Shown piece after piece: positions 26,769-34,122 of a stretch of DNA of 64,000 nt (position 1 is its first letter; each line of letters begins with the position of its first letter). Below the pieces are notes generated by a model, which did no database searches, had not been told where the DNA came from, and saw nothing but the letters and a program-made list of their open reading frames with translations. The translations under genes were made by a program, and so were the position numbers. Source of the stretch: an uncultured Eubacterium sp. (lineage in GTDB: Bacteria > Bacillota > Clostridia > Lachnospirales > Lachnospiraceae); assembly GCA_910577225.1 (NCBI GenBank), contig CAJTMV010000005.1, positions 1 through 64,000 of the forward strand, read 5' to 3'.

Positions 26769-27359
26769 ATGTCAGTAAGTTTGCAAAAAGGCCAGAAGGT
26801 CAGTTTATCCAAAGAACATGCAGGACTTTCCAGGATGATGGTAGGTCTTGGCTGGGACGAAGCGCAAAAAGCGAAAGGCGGTTTTTTTGCACCAAAGCCA
26901 AAGCCGATCGACTGCGACGCGTCGGCGCTGTTATTAAAAAACGGGAGATTATGCGATAAATCTGATATTGTTTATTTTGGAAATCTGGGACACAAGACAG
27001 GCGCGCTCCAGCATATGGGCGATAATCTGACGGGCGCAGGAGACGGAGACGACGAGCAGATACTTGTAGATCTTGGAAAGATTCCGGCGGAGTACGACCG
27101 TATTGTGATCGTAGTTAATATTTATCAGGCGGTGCAGCGGAAACAGCATTTCGGGATGATACAAAATGCGTTTATCCGACTTGTAGATCAGAGAAATAAC
27201 GGGGAAATGTGCAAATATAATCTTACTGATGATTATTCAGGAATGACGGCAATGATATTTGGAGAAATCTACAGACATAACGGAGAGTGGAAGTTCAGCG
27301 CTGTTGGCCAGGGGACGACGGATCCCGGTCTTGGAGAGCTGGCAAACCGATATATCTAA
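26769..27359 (+). CDS. TerD family protein, divergent copy 3
   Basis: A 196-residue TerD protein with a changed first calcium motif. After GLGWDEA a short basic insert (KAKGGFFAPKPKP) leads into IDCDASALLL in place of DFDLDAAAF, while MGDNLTGAGDGDDEQ is intact. Compared with copies 1 and 2 the core is diverged (KQHFGMIQNAFIRL, EWKFSAVGQG). AAAGGAGG lies before the ATG. This variant may bind Ca2+ with different affinity or interact with another partner. A 140-base gap with a possible weak hairpin separates it from the Ca2+ ATPase gene. Confidence 0.93.
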   Translation: MSVSLQKGQKVSLSKEHAGLSRMMVGLGWDEAQKAKGGFFAPKPKPIDCDASALLLKNGRLCDKSDIVYFGNLGHKTGALQHMGDNLTGAGDGDDEQILVDLGKIPAEYDRIVIVVNIYQAVQRKQHFGMIQNAFIRLVDQRNNGEMCKYNLTDDYSGMTAMIFGEIYRHNGEWKFSAVGQGTTDPGLGELANRYI

Positions 27360-27499
27360 GCGGTTACGATTTCGAAACAGGTATGTATAAAAACGTATAG
27401 AATTGAAAAACTATTTTTAGGGCGCATTTGAATGGGCAGGATATTAATCCGCGGATATGCAGATGCGCTCTGCAATAATTACTGGAGGACAGATTACGT

Positions 27500-30163
27500 A
27501 TGAAATATAATGGGCTGACAGATAAAGAGGCAGAGGAGTCGCGGAAAAAATATGGTTCAAACGAAATTCCGGATTCTGAACCGACGACTTTCTGGGACGA
27601 GTTCAAAGAAACATTTGAAGACCCTATGATCAGGGTACTGCTGGCGATTGCGGCGCTTATGATCGTTATGTTTTTCTTTGGATACGCGGAAATTTATGAG
27701 CCGCTTGGAACCATTGTGGCAGTGCTGATCGTAGCCTTTGTGTCAGCAAAAACAGGTGTGGCAAGCGATACAAAGTACAGAGAATTAAAAGACAGTACGA
27801 AAAAAGACGAATGTAAAGTATATCGTAACGGCGCGATTACAGTGATTGAAGTGGACGATGTCGTAACAGGGGACAAAGTGCTGCTGCAGTCGGGGAATAA
27901 AATTCCGGCGGACGGCATTCTCGTGTCCGGTTCTTTGCGTGTGGATAACTCTGCATTAAACGGAGAAGCGGAAGAGTGTAAAAAGACAGAGGCAGAAGAG
28001 AGCTTTCAGCTGCCGGAGGATATTACCGGCGATACGTTTGTAGATGCACATTCGCTGTTTCGCGGCGCGGTTGTATTTGACGGGGAAGGCGTTCTGGACG
28101 TAAGAAAAGTCGGCTTAAAGACGATGATGGGTAAAATGGCAGAGGAAATGCAGGAAGACGAACCGGATTCGCCGCTCAAGGTAAAGCTGGCAAAGCTGGC
28201 AAAACAGATATCGACCTTTGGGTACATCGGAGCGATTGCGATTTCGGTCTTGTATTTTGTACATTTTGTCATGGTAGCCGGAGGCGTATCGGCTTATTTT
28301 GGCAATGGCATCGAAGTGATTCTTCAGGATGTGATCCGGGCAGTTTCTCTGGCGGTAGTTATTATCGTCTGCGCGGTACCGGAAGGACTTCCGCTTATGA
28401 TATCGCTCGTGCTGATGCAAAATACGAGCAAAATGCTCGATCATAACGTGCTTGTGAGAAAAGCGGAAGGTATCGAGACCGCAGGATCTTTGAATATTTT
28501 GTTCAGCGATAAGACGGGTACGATTACAAAAGGCATGCTTGAAGTAGTGGATTTCTTTACGGCAGACGGCGGTTCCATTCCGATTCCGGAGCTTGGCGAT
28601 CATACCGAAATCAAACGTATGATGGACCTGGCGATCGGTAAAAATACGCAGTCGCTGTTTGACGCCTCTCATAAAGTCATCGGCGGGAACGCAACCGATC
28701 AGGCGCTGATGAAGTTTATGGGAGAAGAAGCCTTTCATGCGGTAAACGCGAATAAAAACTATGTAGTGACGGCAAGTCAGGGCTTTAATTCGGCGAATAA
28801 ATTTAGTCAGGCGAGAATCGATTCTGTCGGCAGGACGTTTTATAAAGGCGCTCCGGAGAAGCTGCTTGCGCAGGCCGTAACCTATCTGGACGCAGACGGC
28901 GTGCAAAAAGAGCTCGATCAGGCGGCTTTGAATAAAAAGATCGACGAACTGGCTTCCAAAGCGATGCGTGTTCTCGCATTCGGCTATTCGGAGAAACCGC
29001 TTGTGGAAAATGCGATCAATGACGATATTGTCATCATCGGTCTGGTCGGTATCCGCGATGACGTAAGACCAGAAGCAAGAGATGCGATTCATCAGGTACA
29101 GGAAGCCGGTATTCAGGTCGTTATGATTACAGGCGACCGGTTAGAGACAGCGGTTGCTATCGCAAAAGACGCGGGACTTTTGAAAAGCGACAAAGACAAA
29201 GCGTTATCCTCGGCGCAGTTAAACGAGATGTCAGACGAGGAAGTCAAAAAGATCATACCGGATATTCGTGTAATTGCCAGAGCCTTACCGACAGATAAAT
29301 CGAGAATGGTACGGCTGTGCCAGGAAATGAATCTGGTTGTCGGCATGACCGGCGACGGCGTGAACGATTCTCCGGCGTTAAAGCGCGCAGACGTAGGATT
29401 TGCGATGGGAAGCGGCACTGAAGCGGCAAAAGAAGCCGGCAAGATCGTAATTTTGGACGATAATTTCAGATCCATTAAAGATGCGATCTGGTATGGGCGT
29501 ACGATTTACCATAATATTTTAAAGTTCTGTAAGTTTCAGCTTGTGATTAACGTGGCGGCGGTTATTGTAAGTGCAGTAGCTCCGTTTTTCGGCGTAGAGG
29601 AACCGTTAAAGGTTACGCATCTGTTGTTTGTCAATCTGGTTATGGACAGTCTGGGTGCGATTATGCTTGGCAACGAGCCGGCGCTTGAGAAGTATATGAC
29701 GGAAAAGCCGCGCCGAAGAGACGAAAGCATCGTAAGCAAAAAGATGATGGCGCAGATACTCACAATGGGCGCCTGGCTGACAATCCTGAGCTTTTTATAC
29801 CTCAAACTGCCGTTTTTCAGAAATCTGTTTGCAGATGATAAACAGCATCTGACTGGCTATTTTGTATTGTTTATTGTCAGCGCATTGTTTAACGGATTTA
29901 ATGTCCGGGACGATTCGTTTGCGATATTCAGCGGATTGAATGAAAATACCGGGTTTATGAAGGTCTTTTTTGCAATTATTTTCGTGCAGGCACTGATTGT
30001 CAATGCCGCGCTGATTCCATTCCCGCTGTTTACATGGATTGGAAATATGTTTAGCTGTGAACCGTTTGGTATTGTCGGATGGGTTACGGTAATTGTGATT
30101 GCAGCTACGATGATTCCGGTAGATTTGCTTCGAAAAGCAGTGGTTGGAAGTGGAAAAGAATAA
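27500..30163 (+). CDS. PMCA-type calcium-transporting P-type ATPase
   Basis: An 887-residue P-type ATPase that should export Ca2+ at the cost of ATP. The phosphorylated Asp is in SDKTGTITKGM near residue 337; TM4 carries VPEGLPLM, the ion-binding type seen in PMCA/SERCA pumps; TGEA-like NGEAEECKK, KGAPEK and MTGDGVNDSPAL complete the set. About ten membrane segments are expected. TGGAGG precedes the ATG. It follows three terD genes on the same strand with no terminator seen between, so a shared transcript is likely. A pump for Ca2+ next to Ca2+-binding TerD proteins suggests joint calcium handling. Confidence 0.95.
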   Translation: MKYNGLTDKEAEESRKKYGSNEIPDSEPTTFWDEFKETFEDPMIRVLLAIAALMIVMFFFGYAEIYEPLGTIVAVLIVAFVSAKTGVASDTKYRELKDSTKKDECKVYRNGAITVIEVDDVVTGDKVLLQSGNKIPADGILVSGSLRVDNSALNGEAEECKKTEAEESFQLPEDITGDTFVDAHSLFRGAVVFDGEGVLDVRKVGLKTMMGKMAEEMQEDEPDSPLKVKLAKLAKQISTFGYIGAIAISVLYFVHFVMVAGGVSAYFGNGIEVILQDVIRAVSLAVVIIVCAVPEGLPLMISLVLMQNTSKMLDHNVLVRKAEGIETAGSLNILFSDKTGTITKGMLEVVDFFTADGGSIPIPELGDHTEIKRMMDLAIGKNTQSLFDASHKVIGGNATDQALMKFMGEEAFHAVNANKNYVVTASQGFNSANKFSQARIDSVGRTFYKGAPEKLLAQAVTYLDADGVQKELDQAALNKKIDELASKAMRVLAFGYSEKPLVENAINDDIVIIGLVGIRDDVRPEARDAIHQVQEAGIQVVMITGDRLETAVAIAKDAGLLKSDKDKALSSAQLNEMSDEEVKKIIPDIRVIARALPTDKSRMVRLCQEMNLVVGMTGDGVNDSPALKRADVGFAMGSGTEAAKEAGKIVILDDNFRSIKDAIWYGRTIYHNILKFCKFQLVINVAAVIVSAVAPFFGVEEPLKVTHLLFVNLVMDSLGAIMLGNEPALEKYMTEKPRRRDESIVSKKMMAQILTMGAWLTILSFLYLKLPFFRNLFADDKQHLTGYFVLFIVSALFNGFNVRDDSFAIFSGLNENTGFMKVFFAIIFVQALIVNAALIPFPLFTWIGNMFSCEPFGIVGWVTVIVIAATMIPVDLLRKAVVGSGKE

Positions 30164-30173
30164 GATGCGGGTT

Positions 30174-30211
30174 CAGAGTCTGTGCGTAAATGCACAGACT
30201 CTGATGCATTT
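30174..30211 (+). terminator. Terminator after the Ca2+ ATPase gene
   Basis: CAGAGTCTGTGC (30174-30185) and GCACAGACTCTG (30192-30203) form a perfect stem with a 6-base loop; a short weak T-run follows. Confidence 0.75.
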
Positions 30212-30285
30212 TGAACTAAAAAAGACAGTCACTGAAAGAAAAGCGGACTGGAAACAAGGATGGCGGGTTAGTTTGGTAATGAAAA

Positions 30286-30993
30286 TTAATCGATGCCAAT
30301 CTGAATCCCGCCCCGTCGTTCCGTAGGCTGCACAATAACGGAAACGGGCTGGCTTCCGCTCCATTCAAACGCATAGGATTCTCCGGAAGCCTGCCCGATA
30401 AAAGTCTTCCAGTTAATATCTGCCCGGATCTGCGGATCACAGTAACCGGACTGGCTTACCCAGCAGATGACAGCATCCGGATCTACCGATAACGTATTGC
30501 GGCTTTGGATATTGCTTAAAACAATCGGATTGCCGTTGGACAATACTGCGACATAAGAATTGTTTCCTTTGCCGGTCAGGATCGTTGTGGCAAATCCCTT
30601 CTGAGACAGAACGCCGCACCCAAGAAAACGGACTTCATAGTCGCATTCCTGTGTAAAAGCCAGTATATTTTCGGATTCTACAGAGATGACTTCTCCCGGC
30701 GCCAGCTTATAGATTACGACATGCTGGCTGTCAACCGCATAGTAGGTTACGGAGCTGCCGTTCATCATTACTTTCATCAGTGGGATATTTTCTCCTGTGA
30801 CCCGTCGGATCAGTGAACCAAACGCCGCCTGCGCAAAGTTATTCTGCGGTCCGAGCAGCAGTTTTTCAAATTTATAGTTTTTTCCTCCGGCACTGTCTCC
30901 GGCGATAAATGAACCGGCTTTGGCAATCAGTACATCGCTGCCGCTGCAGGTAACCTTTAGCGTTAATTCATTGATGGTTTCAAACGTTAACAT
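30286..30993 (-). CDS. AIM24 family protein
   Basis: A 235-residue protein of the AIM24/DUF124 (TIGR00266-like) family, beta-rich proteins with repeated short strands and no known catalytic residues, often encoded beside TerD genes. Glycine turns in AKAGSFIAGDS, LAPGEVISVE and FTQECDYEVRF, with the FLGCGVLSQKGFATT block, match it. GGAGGAT lies seven bases before the ATG at 30993. The gap from the upstream TerD gene is 13 bases, so the two form an operon. Function is unknown; bacterial members are linked to envelope stress. It converges on the Ca2+ ATPase gene. Confidence 0.85.
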   Translation of the reverse strand: MLTFETINELTLKVTCSGSDVLIAKAGSFIAGDSAGGKNYKFEKLLLGPQNNFAQAAFGSLIRRVTGENIPLMKVMMNGSSVTYYAVDSQHVVIYKLAPGEVISVESENILAFTQECDYEVRFLGCGVLSQKGFATTILTGKGNNSYVAVLSNGNPIVLSNIQSRNTLSVDPDAVICWVSQSGYCDPQIRADINWKTFIGQASGESYAFEWSGSQPVSVIVQPTERRGGIQIGID

Positions 30994-31006
30994 AAACAGA
31001 ATCCTC

Positions 31007-31849
31007 CTAATCACTCACTTCTACGCCATATAGGGCGCAAAGGCCGGCCAAATCTCTGGCGACGCCGTTGCCTACGGCATTGAACTTCCAGCTGCCGTTG
31101 TACTGGTAAATCTCGCCAATCATCATAGATACGACATTGGAATAATATTCCGTCATTAAAAAACTGACACATTCCATCCCGCGTTCATCCAGAATCCGGA
31201 TATACGCATCCTGCATCATACCGAAATGCAGTCTTCTGGCGAACGCTTCATCGATTGTAAGTACAAATACAATTTTTTTAACATCCCGGTTCAGCTTTTT
31301 GAAATCGAGCGTAACGATTTCACGATCCGTATGGTGTGCAGACTGAAATCGACAGCTGTGATCCGGACTTTCTGTCTGTCCATAAAAAACAAACCAGGAA
31401 TCGCCGATGACTTTGCCGTCGGCGCCGAGTAAAAATGCAGAGACATCGGCATCACATTGCGAATGAGCGGTATTCCAGCCAAAGCACGCTTTCAAGATAC
31501 CCGAATGCGGATCAACAGCCAGGGGAGCCTTCTGTCCTTTTTGCACTGGTTTTACGAGTGCCGGCAGCGGACGCCGTGCCGGCGCGGCAGTCGGAACAGA
31601 TGCAGCAGGAGCGGCGGCTCGGGACGGACGAGGGGCAGCAGGAGCGGCGGCCCGCCCTTGCCGGGGTGCGGCAGGATGAGCCGCCTGAGCCGGACGTGGT
31701 GTGTTTGCGTGTGCTGCCTGTTGTCTGGCTGGCTGATTCAGATTCATAATATTTCGGGATGTAAGAGAGCCGCATACACGTTGCTTATTTATGGATAAAA
31801 GAGAATTATAGTTGACAGAACCTTTGGAGTTCATAGCAATATTAATCAT
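31007..31849 (-). CDS. TerD-domain protein with Pro/Ala-rich N-terminal extension
   Basis: A 280-residue protein. Residues about 1-45 are ordinary, 45-100 are a low-complexity Pro/Ala/Arg linker (repeats like PAAPRPSRAAAP), and 105-280 form a TerD domain. The first calcium motif is reduced to QCDADVSAFLL and the NLTG/DGDDE loop is replaced by a sequence reading HTDREIVTLDF, so Ca2+ binding is doubtful. TerD landmarks remain: LHFGMMQDAYIRIL and SWKFNAVGNG. GGAGGCGCC precedes the ATG at 31849. It leads an operon with AIM24, divergent from the tRNA-Cys region. Possibly an adaptor rather than a sensor. Confidence 0.88.
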   Translation of the reverse strand: MINIAMNSKGSVNYNSLLSINKQRVCGSLTSRNIMNLNQPARQQAAHANTPRPAQAAHPAAPRQGRAAAPAAPRPSRAAAPAASVPTAAPARRPLPALVKPVQKGQKAPLAVDPHSGILKACFGWNTAHSQCDADVSAFLLGADGKVIGDSWFVFYGQTESPDHSCRFQSAHHTDREIVTLDFKKLNRDVKKIVFVLTIDEAFARRLHFGMMQDAYIRILDERGMECVSFLMTEYYSNVVSMMIGEIYQYNGSWKFNAVGNGVARDLAGLCALYGVEVSD

Positions 31850-31891
31850 GGCGCCTCCTGATAAAATGGTATATAAAAAATGCATAGTTAC

Positions 31892-31920
31892 GGAATACCA
31901 TATTTTCTTGTATTTGTCAA
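31892..31920 (-). promoter_or_regulatory. Possible promoter of the TerD-AIM24 operon
   Basis: On the minus strand TTGACA (plus 31915-31920), 17-bp spacer, then TATTCC (31892-31897). The -35 is consensus, the -10 weak. Confidence 0.45.
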
Positions 31921-32098
31921 CCTTTTGCGTCTTGTGGCAGATGTGAAAGACGCAAAAAGGTGTAACAGTTCAGATAACCCATGGAACTGTTACGTATTCA
32001 GCCATTTGAAATCGCTTCGCGATGGGCTGAATACCTGCAGCCACTACTCTTTCATACGGTCAGCGCAGTAAATGCGCAGACCTGACTGAACTGTTACC
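31921..32098. other. Structured non-coding region with nested hairpins
   Basis: Three consecutive hairpins are visible: CCTTTTGCGTCTT with AAGACGCAAAAAGG (31921-31960), GTAACAGTTC with GAACTGTTAC (31962-31993), and GTATTCAGCCA with TGGGCTGAATAC (31994-32034). CTGAACTGTTACC at 32086-32098 can also pair with the left arm of the second hairpin, closing a larger alternative fold. No ORF of note and no T-runs. It lies between the divergent TerD gene and tRNA-Cys and could be a structured RNA or a small palindromic element. Confidence 0.6.
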
Positions 32099-32137
32099 AT
32101 GTTGTATCTGCATAGAAAATAAAAATTGAAAAGATAG

Positions 32138-32166
32138 TTGACTAATAGAAGATGAAATGATATAAT
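32138..32166 (+). promoter_or_regulatory. Promoter of tRNA-Cys
   Basis: TTGACT (32138-32143), a 17-bp spacer and consensus TATAAT (32161-32166), 20 bases before the tRNA. Confidence 0.85.
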
Positions 32167-32186
32167 ATCTGGGTATTTATAGTTAA

Positions 32187-32258
32187 GGCGCAGTAGCCAA
32201 GTGGTAAGGCATGGGTCTGCAACACCCTGATTCACCGGTTCAAATCCGGTCTGCGCCT
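32187..32258 (+). tRNA. tRNA-Cys (GCA)
   Basis: Acceptor stem GGCGCAG pairs with CTGCGCC. The anticodon loop reads CTGCAAC with anticodon GCA, and the T arm is CCGGTTCAAATCCGG. Discriminator is T; CCA is not encoded. It has its own promoter and terminator, so it is a single-gene unit. Confidence 0.95.
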
Positions 32259-32261
32259 TCG

Positions 32262-32294
32262 AACTCCGAAAACGTATGTTTTCGGAGTTTTTTT
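32262..32294 (+). terminator. Terminator after tRNA-Cys
   Basis: AACTCCGAAAAC (32262-32273) and GTTTTCGGAGTT (32278-32289) form a perfect stem with a 4-base loop, followed by a T-run. Confidence 0.93.
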
Positions 32295-32371
32295 ATTCTA
32301 TTACCGGTTTCATATCCATATCCTGCTGCGGATTGCTTTCTTTGGAATAACAAAAACATAATAATTTAAAA

Positions 32372-32428
32372 AATTACTTGACCAGACGTAGTAATTGTCA
32401 TATAATTACTTCAACAGACGTAGTAATT
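32372..32428 (+). promoter_or_regulatory. padR promoter covered by two palindromic operators
   Basis: Two 25-bp sites of form AATTACT-N11-AGTAATT lie at 32372-32396 and 32404-32428, 32 bp apart, nearly identical in the middle too. A promoter TTGACC (32378-32383), 17-bp spacer, TATAAT (32401-32406) is embedded in them. This is the expected layout for autorepression by the PadR protein encoded next. Confidence 0.75.
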
Positions 32429-32489
32429 ATATAAGAATATCTATCAGTATCAAATAATATAGAGTATTAGAGATGATGGGGGTGATTGG

Positions 32490-32840
32490 TTGATAAGCAA
32501 TGATGTTATCCGTGGTTATACGGATATTATCATTTTAAATCTGCTGCTGCAGAATGATTCTTATGGATATGAAATATCCAGGCAGATACGTGAAATATCT
32601 GAGGAAAAGTATGTAATTAAAGAAACTACTCTCTATTCAGCTTTTACGAGGCTGGAAAAGGCTGGTTACATCGTATCTTATGCAGGTAGCAAAACAAATG
32701 GAAAAAAAAGGGTATATTATCAAATTACAGAAGAAGGATGTGCCCATTATGCTGCAAAATGCAGAGAATGGTTTGAAGTAAAAGAGCTGGTGGATAAATT
32801 TGCAGCGGTTTTAGATGATGGCGAGGCAGCCAGAATATAA
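32490..32840 (+). CDS. PadR family transcriptional regulator
   Basis: A 116-residue PadR-type repressor with a winged helix: ILNLLLQNDSYGYEISRQI near residue 20, KETTLYSAFTRLEKAGYI as recognition helix and wing near residue 50, then the wing strand KRVYYQITEEG. A short C-terminal helix gives the dimer interface. It starts with TTG; GGGGGTGA lies just upstream and there is no ATG before the family's first helix. Its target is probably its own promoter with two palindromes, and thus the membrane protein gene downstream. Such PadR/membrane pairs respond to cell-envelope stress or antimicrobials in other Firmicutes. Confidence 0.92.
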   Translation: MISNDVIRGYTDIIILNLLLQNDSYGYEISRQIREISEEKYVIKETTLYSAFTRLEKAGYIVSYAGSKTNGKKRVYYQITEEGCAHYAAKCREWFEVKELVDKFAAVLDDGEAARI

Positions 32841-32886
32841 AGGAGTAGTCAGGATGAAGCAGTCAGAATATAAAGGAGTAGTCAAA
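32830..32886 (+). repeat. Duplicated ribosome-binding segment between padR and its partner
   Basis: CAGAATATAAAGGAGTAGTCA occurs twice, 36 bp apart (near 32830 and 32866). Each copy carries AAAGGAG. The first would start a 15-codon frame (ATG at 32853) that overlaps the start of the real gene in another frame. Confidence 0.8.
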
Positions 32887-33986
32887 TGGAAACAATTATA
32901 AATTATCTGGATAATATGTTTATCAATCTGCCACAGACACCGGAAGTATTGCGGGCGAAAGACGATCTCTCAGAAATGATGGAAGATAAATATAATGAAC
33001 TGATCACAGAAGGTAAGATGGAAAATGAAGCGATTGGAATCGTAATTTCAGAATTCGGAAATATTCAGGAATTAATCGATGAACTTGGAATTGCAGAAAC
33101 TGCCAAAGAGAACAAGTGGACGATGGAAAATGAAAACAAAGAAAGATTTGCAGAGTCTGATTTTGTAAAAACAGAGGATGCAAATTCAGATTTTATAAAA
33201 AATAAGAAGAAAAATCGTGCAGAGAATACGTCTGGTTTCAGACAGGTATCTGATTTGGAAGCAGATGAATATCTGTTTGCTATAAAACAGTCGGCAGGCA
33301 AAATCGCGTCAGGAGTCTTTCTTTGCATCTGTTCACCCATTCTGCTCATAATTTTGGGAGGAATACAAGAATGTATATTTCCAATTACAGATGGCGTAGT
33401 AGCGGGTGTAGGGATTTCCGTTCTGTTGTGTATGGTTGCATGTGCAGTTGTGTTATTTATTTTAGCTGATATGAAAACAGATACCTATGAGTATTTGAAA
33501 ACAGATTGTTTTACACTAAATACCGAATATGAACAATCGATACGTTATATGCGGGAATGCCGAAAGAAAAGATATACGTTTAAAATGATAGCAGGCGTGG
33601 TATTGTGTATCGTTTCCGTGATCCCGATTATTTTTACATCTGTGATTGTTTTGGAAACTAGCGAAAATGAATTTCCGATTTTTGTTTGTGTGGCCTTTTT
33701 ATTGTTTATTGTCGGATTGGGAGTTTTTTTGGTAATTACCGCGGAAATGGAAGAAGAATCTTACAAAGTCATTTTGCAGGAAAAAGAGTTTTCCATACGT
33801 AAAAAAAATGGTAAAAAAATAACAGATATTATTGCAGCCATCTACTGGCCAGGTATGGCGATTGTATATCTTGTATGGAGTTTTATCAGCGGAAACTGGG
33901 CAATCACCTGGATTATCTGGCCGTTAGCGGGCATTTTATTCGATATGTTGAGTAAAATTATAGAATCGTCAGAACCGCAAAAATAG
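32886..33986 (+). CDS. PadR-associated membrane protein (permease-prefix/DUF1700-like)
   Basis: A 366-residue membrane protein. Residues 1-75 form a helical cytoplasmic domain of the 'permease prefix' type (VLRAKDDLSEMMEDKYNEL, then FGNIQELIDELG), normally found with PadR regulators. About five hydrophobic segments follow (near 142-165, 174-195, 236-260, 268-290 and 318-360). It uses the second AAAGGAG copy as its ribosome-binding site. The gene is in operon with padR; PadR likely represses it. No transport or catalytic motif is visible, so the function is open. Confidence 0.8.
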   Translation: METIINYLDNMFINLPQTPEVLRAKDDLSEMMEDKYNELITEGKMENEAIGIVISEFGNIQELIDELGIAETAKENKWTMENENKERFAESDFVKTEDANSDFIKNKKKNRAENTSGFRQVSDLEADEYLFAIKQSAGKIASGVFLCICSPILLIILGGIQECIFPITDGVVAGVGISVLLCMVACAVVLFILADMKTDTYEYLKTDCFTLNTEYEQSIRYMRECRKKRYTFKMIAGVVLCIVSVIPIIFTSVIVLETSENEFPIFVCVAFLLFIVGLGVFLVITAEMEEESYKVILQEKEFSIRKKNGKKITDIIAAIYWPGMAIVYLVWSFISGNWAITWIIWPLAGILFDMLSKIIESSEPQK

Positions 33987-34037
33987 GAATTCTATCAGGT
34001 CAGAACAAGTCAGTCCAGAGCGTATTGCATGTAAAAC

Positions 34038-34090
34038 AAAAGAGACAAACTATAGAAAAAGTGTTTCGGATTACTATAGTTTGTCTCTTT
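34038..34090. terminator. Bidirectional terminator between the PadR operon and tyrS
   Basis: AAAGAGACAAACTATAG (34038-34054) and CTATAGTTTGTCTCTTT (34074-34090) are perfect 17-bp inverted copies. T-rich sequence follows on the minus strand, so it fits tyrS best and could also stop the PadR operon. Confidence 0.88.
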
Positions 34091-34122
34091 GCTCTGTATG
34101 CGGCAGCTATTTCTTATTTCTG

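Noticed and set aside
27360..27499. Terminator between terD copy 3 and the Ca2+ ATPase
   Set aside because: GCGCATTTG and CAGATGCGC can pair, but with a long loop and no T-run, so it is too weak to call.
28115..29092. A 325-codon frame antisense to the Ca2+ ATPase
   Set aside because: The ATPase frame is full length with all motifs; the antisense product is Arg/His-rich with no domain, typical of a shadow frame.
31921..31960. First hairpin of the structured region as a terminator
   Set aside because: A-rich rather than T-rich sequence follows the stem on either strand.
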